Positions 31,405-41,900 of a stretch of DNA of 64,000 nt are shown here, in pieces (the first letter of the stretch is position 1; each line of letters starts with the position of its first letter). The notes beneath the pieces are model-generated. The model worked only from the letters and a program-made list of their open reading frames with translations, did not search any database and was not told the origin of the DNA. The translations under genes were made by a program, and so were the position numbers. Source of the DNA: Ovis canadensis. Lineage: Eukaryota; Chordata; Mammalia; Artiodactyla; Bovidae. The stretch is from contig NC_091262.1 of NCBI RefSeq assembly GCF_042477335.2, positions 72,464,001 to 72,528,000 of the forward strand. Direction: 5' to 3'.

Positions 31405-32475
31405 GCCATCTCCTTGAAGAAGGAGGCAAAACAAAGACAACTGGAGATAATGTGATTGATGAACAAAAGCTAAAGCAATGGCTGATGACTGGAAAAGAGA
31501 GAGATACATAATGGCAGCTGATGTTGTTAAACGTTCCATATTTGAAATTATATTCCCTAGCAGGTATAATATATATTTCTTGAACAATAATGTGGTTACA
31601 GAATTCCAATGTTATAGTGAAGTGTAATGAAAAAAAAAAACATTAGGTATGTGCTTTAACTACTGCTACAAAAGAGATAAGTCTGCATTTATTTGTGCAG
31701 GAAACCATCTATTTAACTGTGCTAGAGTTTAGCATTTAAAAATTGTATGAAAGGCCCAAATCAACTGAAATCACCCTACCTAGATAATCACTTGGAGGGG
31801 GACTTGGGAGTAAAAAAGGCACTGCATTTTCTCACAAATCTCTAAGCCCAATAGAAAAGTCACACTGAAACAGGGTACAAACAGCTGTCTGAAATTATAT
31901 CAGTCCTGCGATTGTGGTGACAAGATGTTGTACCTGGACATTCTGAAATTAAAATTTGGCAATGAAAATTCTACAAAGATTTCTGATAACTTTTAGCTAC
32001 AACTAACTTAAAAATAATAGATTGATGATTTCCTTTGTTACCTAGAAGAATTTATTTTATAAATACTTTGTTTACATTTTAGATTGTATTTGTCCTTACT
32101 GAATTAGAAATGATGAATCTAGTTTGAATCAGCTGTTATTCCAAGCTATCATGCTTAAGCTATGTCAACAGCATTTATTTGTACTAATGCTATTATTCCA
32201 TCAAAATTTGCCTGTGGAACCTATACAGTTCTTAATTTTAAAAATGTCAGTTCTTGAGATATACTGTATGAAGCTATTGTCAGCTTCTCTATTTCAAAAT
32301 GCAATCAGCATATAATTATATTGATATTGAAAATATTTGTTTTTTTTAAAAATATATTGATGTATGATAAAGATGATCTAATTTGTGAATGCATATGCGT
32401 GTGTGGTTACTTTTTATAATGTGAAATCATGAATAATGAATTTACCCAAAATAAAACATAGGTTAATGAGATACC
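31405..32475 (+). other. PPP4R4: PPP4R4 3' untranslated region
   Basis: AT-rich 3' UTR of about 1.07 kb running to a poly(A) signal AATAAA at 32450-32455. A GT-rich stretch (TGTGTTTGTG) follows at about 32475, as expected downstream of a cleavage site. The exact cleavage position is inferred. Confidence 0.65.
32450..32455 (+). terminator. PPP4R4: PPP4R4 poly(A) signal AATAAA
   Basis: Canonical hexamer in AAAATAAAACAT, with a GT-rich element about 20 bp downstream. Confidence 0.65.
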
Positions 32476-35204
32476 TGTGTTTGTGAAAACAGTTTTAAGT
32501 ATTTTCTGCAGTTTTTATTCTGTAATTAAAGACAGTTTATTTTTAAGTAATGAACAAGAAAAGGGCACAGACAGCAACTAAAATTACCCAGGGGGCAGCT
32601 ACTCAGTATGAGGCTTTCATGGTGTTTGTTTTCCTCCTTTCCTTACCTCTGGCCTCTTTTTTTGGCTAGTTTTAGTGATGCTTAATATCTTTCATTGAAG
32701 GACCATCAGGTAAATGGAATTGTTCAACCATTCATTTGGTCAGTAGTTAAAAATTGATTAGGTATGAGAAGCTTGACAATACTGGTTAGTTCATACATCT
32801 TTGTGGATTTCACTTAACCATGTTAGTGATGTTTCCTACTAACATCGCTAACGTGCAACCAAGTACATTATGATCTAGGAGAGAGCATCAGGGGTACGTA
32901 ATGGATGTCAAAGCAGCATCAGTTTTTCTAGCACTTTGGTTCATAGCATTGACTCTGTTACTTTAAATAAAATGCAGAATTTTAGTTTATTTGTTCAGTA
33001 ATAAGTTTAGCAGAGTTAGGACCTTTTCTTCAGCATGCATGCAGGAGAAGAAGAAAGTGATTTGACAGAAAAGTCGCTAATGTTTATAAAGCTCAGAAAT
33101 CTACAGAAGTCAGCTGCAGTCTTATCTTAGGCACTAAATTATCAATTAAGACAGTCAATCAAAGTTATGTTTAGAGGTTTTCTTTTTTTCCAAGAGAACA
33201 TGATAATTTCTAAAATTGTTGAAATATTTGTTAAAATTATACTTCCAAGGACAGATACATAGAGCAAAAAACCAATTGGTGACATTTATGAATATCCATA
33301 TGTACCTCAGTTTCCACTGGAAAAAATGATTGATACTCTTGTAGAAGTTCTCAGTCTAACAGCTTATCAAATAGTTCCTTTAAACCAGTTGTATGACAAA
33401 GATACATCTCTAACTGTAGCTGCAGAGAAATAGACACATCTCTGTTAAGTATGGAAACTTGCAGTTTTAAGGATAGGTTCTAGAACGTCACTAATCAGCA
33501 TTATAAGCAAAAAAACAGACCTATAGAATCAATCTTACTGGCAGAAATAGAGAGAGATATAAAGATTTTACTTAATAGAGAAGAGCATATAGAGCTTTGC
33601 TCCCATAACCATCACATTTAAAAATCATTCTGTTACTTGACTTCCTGGGCTTTATAAAGATACCTTATTCTGGAAGAGTGAGTCCATTTCACCTACAGTC
33701 AGTGGCATATGTGAAATAATTTGAATTGAAATAGAACAGTCTCTTCAGCTTGACTAGGTTTATACCATGAAGATAAGATGAATTCAATTAATTCAATAAT
33801 CTGATCTCAGTTGTGGCATGTGTGTTAGGAAGTGAGTATGGGTGTGTATCTGTCTGTGTAGGAACAGTTTTTAAAATCTGACCCTTAAATACAGTGAAGT
33901 GTTGTTAGAATATTCAGAATTTTCCCCTTTGGTTGAAACAGATTTTTTTGCAAGATCAGTTACATTTTTCCTTGACCTGCATTTTTTCACCATGCATACA
34001 TATTTAGAAAATCTAGTATCCTTGGAGCTTCTTAAGCATATGTGGGGAAATACTAATTTTTTTATAGAGAATAGGACCATTTTCTGCCTTAAAGAGTAAT
34101 GCATTAGATATCATTGTCCCATGTCATCATCATTTTGTGCGAATATATGCAGAGAAGGCAAGAGTGTGAGTATATGTTCTATGAATCCCTTGATAATAAT
34201 GAACCTTTTTATCACTGGGTTTGGCCGTATTTATTTCAGAGGGTATTGTGTTCTCTAAACACAGTTTATTTCAGAGGGTATTGTGGCTTTCTTCTCTAGA
34301 TTTCATTTCTAAAAACATGAATAATTTGACTGAGCCCTCTTTTATTTCTCTTTCTGCTATTTTTCTACAAATGAACGTCATTAACTGAATAGTAACAAGT
34401 CACTTAAGGATGTCAACTGAAGTTAGTCCTCTATTTTTGTTTCTTTCTAGGCTCTAGAGTTGCCTGGCTTACCGGTATCAGTTAGTGCACATGAAGGGCA
34501 TACAGGAATGAACTAATATCCAGGTTTTAGAATGATAAAGAGTCAGTCTCTAGACTGTGGCTTATTGTTATTATCTATTCACATTAGGTACTGTTCACAT
34601 AAATCTGTCAGTTGTAATAAGAGGAATAACTAATACAGTAAATTTAAGTATATTTAAATTGGCTAGCAAACAGATAAAAATCCAATTAGGTAGTTAGTCA
34701 ACCTAGTTGACATTCCAAAAATAGTTCACTCTACTCCTGAGTCTCTGAAATTACTCCTAGAATATTTTCTTATCTCTATAACAGAAGATGACAGGCTCAG
34801 AAGCTGTTTTGTTATCTTTCTTTGACCCTTGGGACAAAGTCCATGCTTACTTACATTCTATTTAATCACAATGGGTAACAGACATGAACACACGCCGCCT
34901 GTTGAACTGCACCCCATGAGATGCTTTAGACAGAAAGAAGAAAGAGTGGAATGGGCTTGGGGCCTGGAGTCAGTGGCAGGGCCCTGACTGCCATTAATGC
35001 ACTGGTTTTTCTTCCTCTGAGATGCCCTGTATGATTTCTCCATTAGATGCTGTAGGCATAGGACGTCAGGCCCACAGTACTTTCAGGGACCCGTGAAGAT
35101 GTCTTATTTCTTGCTCTGTAAGTGAGTTCCATGCTTTGCAATTAGTATAAAGACAGATATAACCCAGAATATATTCACCTTTATACAAATACAGTCATAA
35201 AATT
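32476..35204. other. Spacer between convergent PPP4R4 and SERPINA10
   Basis: AT-rich sequence with no exon, recognised transposon or long open frame that I can support. A 21-bp direct repeat lies at 34230-34285. Confidence 0.45.
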
Positions 35205-35329
35205 TTTATTATACACACATATATGTGTGTGTATATACACATATATGTATATGTGTGTGTGTATGAAATGGAAGAAGGAATCCACGAAGGCAAAAGGGCC
35301 TGGCGCCCATGAAAGCCTTGCATGTATCC

Positions 35330-35544
35330 GTGTGTGCTCAGTTGCTCAGCTGTGTCTGACTCTTTGAGACCATATGGACTGTGGCCCACCAGGCTCCTCT
35401 GGGGATTCTCCAGGCAAGAATACTGGAGTGGGTTGCCGTGCCTTCCTTCAGGGGATCTTCCCAACCCAGGGATCAAACTTGAGTCTCTTAATAACTCTTG
35501 CATTGGCAGGTGGGTTCTTTACCACTAGCACTACCTGGGAAGCC
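35330..35544 (-). mobile_element. Bov-tA SINE
   Basis: Antisense: GTGTGCTCAGTTGCTCAGCT to CTAGCACTACCTGGGAAGCC. CCATGAAAGCCTT on both sides is the target-site duplication. Confidence 0.93.
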
Positions 35545-36024
35545 CCATGAAAGCCTTACTGTGGCCCTTTTCTCCAGTTTCCCATTTCTTTTCTTGGCTT
35601 TTATAATAAAATTAGGAGATTGAACTGGAAGATCTGTAGCTCAGTTAATGGCTTCATGGAGTAGACAAAGCCACATGGTGGCAGATGCTGTGATCAGGCC
35701 TGACTACAGCTATTTTTTTCTAATTTTAGTCGCCAAGAAATTATTCTATAGTAGGTTAAAATAAAACACTAATTCGCACCAGGGAACAGTAAAGGGAGTG
35801 AAGCACATGACCCGTGGAGAATGTGTACTTGTTTTCCCAAAGACTTCATCTTGAAATAGAGTTCTGCTGAGTCCAGATACCAAGATGGTTTCAGTTAATA
35901 ACATAGGCTCTTAGAAACAGGCTTAAAATACCAGCCAGCTCATACAAACATCTCCTTAAAATAAGCTTGAATTTCATATGCAGATCCAAGAATGGCTCAA
36001 ATTAGCGCTTGAGAACAAGGGGGG

Positions 36025-36088
36025 ACACCCAGTGCCAATGTCCTGTGTGGATTCAGACACCCAGTGCCAGTGTCCTGTGTGGATTCAG
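36025..36088. repeat. 32-bp tandem duplication
   Basis: Two adjacent 32-bp units starting ACACCCAGTGCC, differing at one base (A or G). Next to the SERPINA10 stop codon. Confidence 0.95.
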
Positions 36089-36133
36089 ACACCTCGGATC
36101 GCTGTACCTCCAAGGACTCACGCGTGCTGTAAA

Positions 36134-36325
36134 TCACAGGAGAGTCGGATTCACCACCCGGCCCAGAAATAGCACGGTTCTGGAGGTTTCTTCATAGATG
36201 ATGAAGAGAAATGGCCGGTCCACTCTGATGATGGGAGGCATGTAATAAGCAGTGATTTCTAATAGGGTTCCTGCCATTGCCTCTGTACCTTCTTCATCCA
36301 CCTCAATCATAGCTCTTTGTAAAAC
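36134..36325 (-). CDS. SERPINA10: SERPINA10 last coding exon (reactive-centre loop and C-terminus)
   Basis: 192 nt in phase 0. The acceptor is TTTCCTAG and the stop TGA. It encodes VLQRAMIEVDEEGTEAMAG (hinge region), the reactive loop EITAYYMPP, and the conserved serpin end DRPFLFIIYEE and GRVVNPTLL. Confidence 0.95.
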   Translation of the reverse strand, partial: VLQRAMIEVDEEGTEAMAGTLLEITAYYMPPIIRVDRPFLFIIYEETSRTVLFLGRVVNPTLL

Positions 36326-38865
36326 CTAGGAAAGGAAATATGTGGAAGACAGTTTGTCTGCTCATGGAGAATAGGATTCACTGAATCCCTGAACACTTTT
36401 TGTTATGGTCCTTACCCACGGGGCTGTGCTCTCAGGATGTATTGGTATAGAGCTCATCTGCAGAGAGGAATGGTCTGTGGTTGCCCTAGCAACTGCCTCA
36501 GAAGCCCCTCAAACACCAGGAGACACAAGGAACCCAATTGTGAAGTTCATTCTGGCCAGGGACGTGAGGATTCTGTGGCTGGCCATTTCACACACACATG
36601 GATCAAATCAACAAATACTGAGCATGCACTTTGTGCTACTGATTTTTAAAAATATTTATTCATTTGGCTGTACCGGGTCTTAGCTGTGGCATGCAAACCC
36701 TTAGTTCCAGCATGTGGAATCTAGTTCCCTGAGCAGGGATCGAACCCAAGCCCCCTGCATTGGGAGTGTGGAGTCTTAACCAGTGGACCACCAGGTAAGT
36801 CTCTGTGTTACTGGTTTGTGAACTGAGCTGATATTCCTCCTGGAAGGTTTCAAGCTGTCTGGAACCCCTGAGAACTTTGACCTTCTTTCTGGCAGGCAAG
36901 GGGTGGGAGGGAGGTGGGGCAGGAATGTGGTTATTCTTCTGTAGCAGTTTCCTAGAACTTGGTACCACTCTAAAGTGTCCCCTGAGCAAGCCTCTGGGTC
37001 CTTGAAGTCTTTCTGAACTCAGGTGGCCTGGATATAGGCCACCTGTCCCGTTTGTGAGGCCCTTTTGTCCAAGAACCTCATGTGATGTGCGTAATGGACC
37101 TGTATAATTATTCTAAAAGAAGATAATGAAAACTGTGTTAATAATAATACCTAGACATTCTCTTAAGTTCCTGGAGTGAAAATTCCCTTCCTGGAGTAAA
37201 CAAAGGGAAAATATCAATAATTTAGAATTTAAGCTCTAAAACCAAAACACATTTCTTCAATCTTTCATGTGTTTGTAGCAGAAATGCATGTGTTGGATGC
37301 TATAGAGGCAGAACTAGGGACAAAGAATGTAAGTTGGGGGAATTACAGGTCAAAATATATATATGAATAAAACTCAAAAACAGTTTTTGCCATTTGTGGA
37401 TTGGGCTGCTTTCACTGCAAACATTAAAAAACAAAACTGGAAGATTGTTTTGTAGGGATATATCAGAGGGGGTTTTCACAAGAGGCAGGAAGTTAGGCAG
37501 ATAACCTCTGGGGTTTTCTTCCCTCTCCAAAGCAGTGGACTTCACTGGCAGTCAAGTGGTTAAGATGACCCTTCCACTGCAGGGAGTATGGGTTCAATTC
37601 CTGGTCAGGAAACGAAGATCCCCCATGCTGCAGAGTGCAGCCCCTCCACCCACCCAAATAAATGAATAAAACGGTAAGGTGGTGCAGTTTCATGGAATTC
37701 TAAGTGAATCTGTGAACCAATTCCATTTGGGGGTAAATTTCTCCTTAAGCACTGAGAAAGAAGAGAGGGAGCTCTACAAAAATTAGTTAAACAGATGTTT
37801 TAATAAAGTAGCTCCAAATTCTTCAAACATCCAGCTTAGGCGCTGTTTCAAGTCTTTGGGAATTTTAATCTAGTTTTCTACTACAAGGCTTCCCTTGTGG
37901 CTCAGCTGGTAAAGAATCCGCCTAGAGTGCGGGAGACCTGGGTTCCATCCCTGGGTTGGGAAGATCCCCTGGAGAAGGGAAAGGCTACTCACTCCAGTAT
38001 TCTGGCCTGGAGAATTCCATGGACTGTATAGTCTATGGGGTCCCAAAGAGTTGGACATGACTGAGTGACTTTCACTTTTCTACTACAACTTGGCCTTTTA
38101 TTGACATTCAGTGGAATGGAAAAATATTTGTTCTCTTAGACTCCCCTGAAAGAGCCTGACTTACCTTGGAAACTTTCAGATTTCTTTCAGTAACCGTGAG
38201 ATCCCTTAGGTCAGCCCAGGGTAAGAAGATTCTTTGGACTCCCATCTGTTTAAGCAGCTCATGCATCTTATACTTCTGGTCTAACTTGAACTTTGGAAAG
38301 AAAACTTCCATTTTTCTGTGATACAAGTACATATAATGGTGAACCATAGACAAAAATCTTAGATTCTGAACACTAAAAAGGTCACTTCACCTTCCTCCAA
38401 GATTATTCCTAGTAACAAGTCTCCTTCAGTTGACTGTAGCTCATTCTGCCCTTTTGTAATGGTCTGACTCAGAGAAGAGAGTTCTGACTTACCAAATATG
38501 TATTACTTCTGCTTCAGGAAACCAGTTTTATTTCCCAGTCAATGACTCACATTCTCTTTAGGAAAAGATGCCATACTTTGTCGGCCTGATGGGCTGCTGT
38601 CTGTGGGGTTGCACAGAGTCGGACACGACTGAAGTGACTTAGCAGATCAGCAGCCATACTTGTATCCATTTCCCTGTGTCTTAAAAACAACCCAACCAAA
38701 TATCTCCTGCAGTGAATTCTGCAGACTCCTGGAGGATGGCTGTTTCCAGTCCCTATTCTGCAGACTCCTAGGATTCCAGGAGAAACTTGGGAGTCTGGGA
38801 ATGGATGGGGGGAGGGGAAAAAAGGAAATTTTCAACCCCCTATTTATTTTTAGCCAGAGAAACTC

Positions 38866-38923
<58 letters not shown>

Positions 38924-41900
38924 ATCTAGCTAGAGTTGGCCAAAAAGCCCATTCAGGTCTTTCTATGCCACCTGTAAAGATGCACATTGGAGTTCTTACC
39001 CTTGTTTAGAAAGATGGATTCTGTGGCTCAAAAATAAAAGGATGTAAACTACTGACTGGTACTAAGTTAGTCTTAAAGAAGTCCCAGTGTCTTCATCTGT
39101 GAAGTACAGCCAAAATACCAATACGGATTTCAGCGTTCTTCAGAGGAGTCAATGACATAACATATGTTAAGCACCCAGAACAATGTCTGGTGTAGAGTAG
39201 AGGCCCAATGAATATTCATTTCCTTTTGCCCCCTCAACCCTTCTTTCTTCCTCTCTTGTAGAGCTGGGCAGGGCCCATACTCAGGACATGACAGGTCTTG
39301 AATATATAAATTGATGCACCTAAACATTTGTTGAGGGCTTACTACGTTGAAGTCCTTTGCTAGGCTCTAAGGATTTGAAGAAGAGGAATGAAGATAAAAT
39401 GAACACTGGGACCTTTAGCTGAACTCCCCTCTGCGTCAGATTCTAGAGTGACGGATTCAGGAGGCATCGCCTTGGCCTCCTTACTGGTGCTAACTTCCTT
39501 GTACCCTGACGGGTGGATTGATTTATTCCACAAGCATTTGCGAGCCTGCCCTGTGCTCCCACCCCTGCTCTCTGTGCTCAGCCTCCTCTCCAGGTCCTCG
39601 CATCTGGTCTCATGGTTCCATTTTTGTGCTGCTGACTCCCCAGCCTGGACCTCGCCCTGCACACACCAGATCCAGCCTTTGATATCCAGCTGTTGCCATT
39701 TTGATATCCCCACCCGGCTGTCTATAGGTATTTCTGATCCAGCTCTTTCCAGCTGAGCTTTTGCACATACCCCTCGGCATGTTCGTCCCACAGTCTCCGT
39801 TTTCAGTACGTGGCAAATCTTTCCAGTTGCTAAGGCCAAAGGCTTCATCTTTGACTCTCCCTCTTCTCTCTCACCCACATTCCAGTCCATGGGCCAATCC
39901 TGTGACTTCCAGGTTCACAGATCCAGGACCTGCTCCTCCTTACCTCCACTGCCACTACCTGCCGAGCATCCTGATCTGGGTGCTTACGCTGACCACGTGA
40001 CTGGTCCCCTTGCTCCTCCTACATGGCCCCAGTGTCTTTTCTTAACAAGCACAGACCATGTTGCCCCTCAGCCTGACTCCAGTGGCTTCTCATCTCTTTT
40101 GAAAAAGCCCATGTGTTTCCCAGGGCCTGTAATGTACAGTCCTGGGTGACGGCTGCTGGTTCCCCTGCAACCTCATGTCCAAACTGCTGCAGCCTCACCA
40201 GCCACCTCATTGTGCCTCAAACCCACCAAGCACACTCCTAACCCAGAACTTTCACACTTTTGCCTGTAACTCTTCTCTCTCCCAGGGCACCCTGACAGCC
40301 CTCCTTCATCTTAAGTGTTTGCTTACATCTATCTTCTTGGCCTGGCCTTCCCTGCTGCCCACCTACACCTCAGTAGAACGTGAGCTCCATGAGGAGGGCT
40401 AGCATCGCGCACGCATCACAATGCCTGACAAGTGGAAGAGCCTTGATAAGGACTGGCCGAGTGAACAAGGAGCCACGCAGTGTGATAGACAGTGACAGAG
40501 TGGAAAAGAGGACAAAGGCAGCCCCTGCCATCAGGGAGCCCACCGTGGGGCAGGACAGGCACAGAATGAAATTGGGAGTGCCCACAGGGAAGGAGAGGCT
40601 GAGCTGGGCGACAGGAGAGCCGTACCTGGTTTTCATGTTCCTGAGCCACGTGTCCACCAGGTCTGTGGTCAGGTAGTCTTCAAGGGTGAGATGGTCGCCT
40701 ATCCTCCCCATGAGGACCACCAGCATGGAGGCATTTCCTCGGTAGGGCAGCTTGAGGACATGGCAACCAAAATTCTTATCAAAAGTGGAGGCAAACTTGC
40801 CTGACCTGTACATCATGGGCACCTTGACCACCTTGTACTTGTCCAGGTAGAAAGTGTCCATTTCGGTAAGAGCAGGGTCAAAAGGGATCAGCCATTTCCC
40901 TGAACAGGTAAGAAAGGAACTCATTGTGGAAACGATCCTCCCCTAAAGCATCCTTCCTGCCAAAGTAATAAAGGGCCAGGGTTCCGTCCCCCTTTCTGCC
41001 CAACTAGGACAGGTATCCTTATTGGATTTGTTTTGACCACAGCTCAGGCAGTCAGGAGGAAAGCATGGCAACCCACTCCAATATTCTTGTCTGGAGAATC
41101 CCCATGGACAGAAGGGCCTGGGGGCCTATAGCCCATGTGGTCTCACAAAGTTGGACATGAGTAAAGTGGCTTAAGCATGCCTGGATGCAGGCAGCCGGAA
41201 TACATTTCCTAAAGATCAGCCTTTCCCAGGCTTCTTTCCAAACTGGCAAAAAATGAACCCAGGGACCTCCCTTGTCCTGTGGTTCAGAATCCGCCTTCCA
41301 ATGCAGGGGACATGGGTTTGATCCCTGGACCAATGCAGGGGACACAGGAAGATCCCACATGCTGTGGGACAACTAAGCCCGAGTGCCACAACTATGGAGC
41401 GTGACAAAACAGAGACCTAACAGCCAAAACTAAAGTGGTGAAAGTCGCTCAGTCGTGTCCGACTCTGCGACGCCACGGACTAAACAGTCCATGGAATTCT
41501 CCAGGCCAGAATACTAGAGTGGGTAGCCTTTCCCTCCTCCAGGGGATCTTCCCAACCCATGACTGAATCCAGGTCTTCCGCATTGCAGGCGGATTCTTTA
41601 CCAACTGAGCCATAAGAGAAGCCCATTACACACACACACACACACACACGCACACACACACACACACACAAATCTACCCAAAGGTCTGCTGGAATCACGC
41701 ACTGAAGCAAGGAGATGTCTCCTAACCACCTATGGCTCCCTCACGTTCTGGACAAAACACAGGGTGAGCAAAAGTCACTCATTCCAGATGATGCCCGAAG
41801 GACCCACTTCTGTCTACACTCATTTCCTTGTGGTGGGTTAGCTCCAACCTGGAGAAGACTTTGGGCCTGGCCACAGGCCTGTGTGCAGGAAGGGCTCTCT

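Larger units (their letters stand above)
35205..36133 (-). other. SERPINA10: Probable SERPINA10 3' untranslated region
   Basis: Downstream (minus strand) of the TGA at 36134-36136. The nearest clear minus-strand AATAAA is at 35210-35205, giving a possible UTR of about 0.93 kb. It would contain a Bov-tA insertion and a 32-bp tandem duplication. A shorter transcript using an unseen variant signal is possible. Confidence 0.4.
36326..38164 (-). other. SERPINA10 intron 4
   Basis: Holds two CHR-type SINEs and one Bov-tA (listed). The remainder is unique sequence. Confidence 0.5.
38316..40625 (-). other. SERPINA10 intron 3
   Basis: Contains a Bov-A2 tail fragment at 38580-38660 (plus strand), a (TC)n run at 38869-38919, and an L2 relic at about 39560-40430 (plus strand). 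38930-39560 has no clear feature beyond L2/MIR-like scraps. Confidence 0.5.

Noticed and set aside
39360-39890. 176-residue minus-strand open frame
   Set aside because: It overlaps an L2 relic in a SERPINA10 intron and has no recognisable domain.
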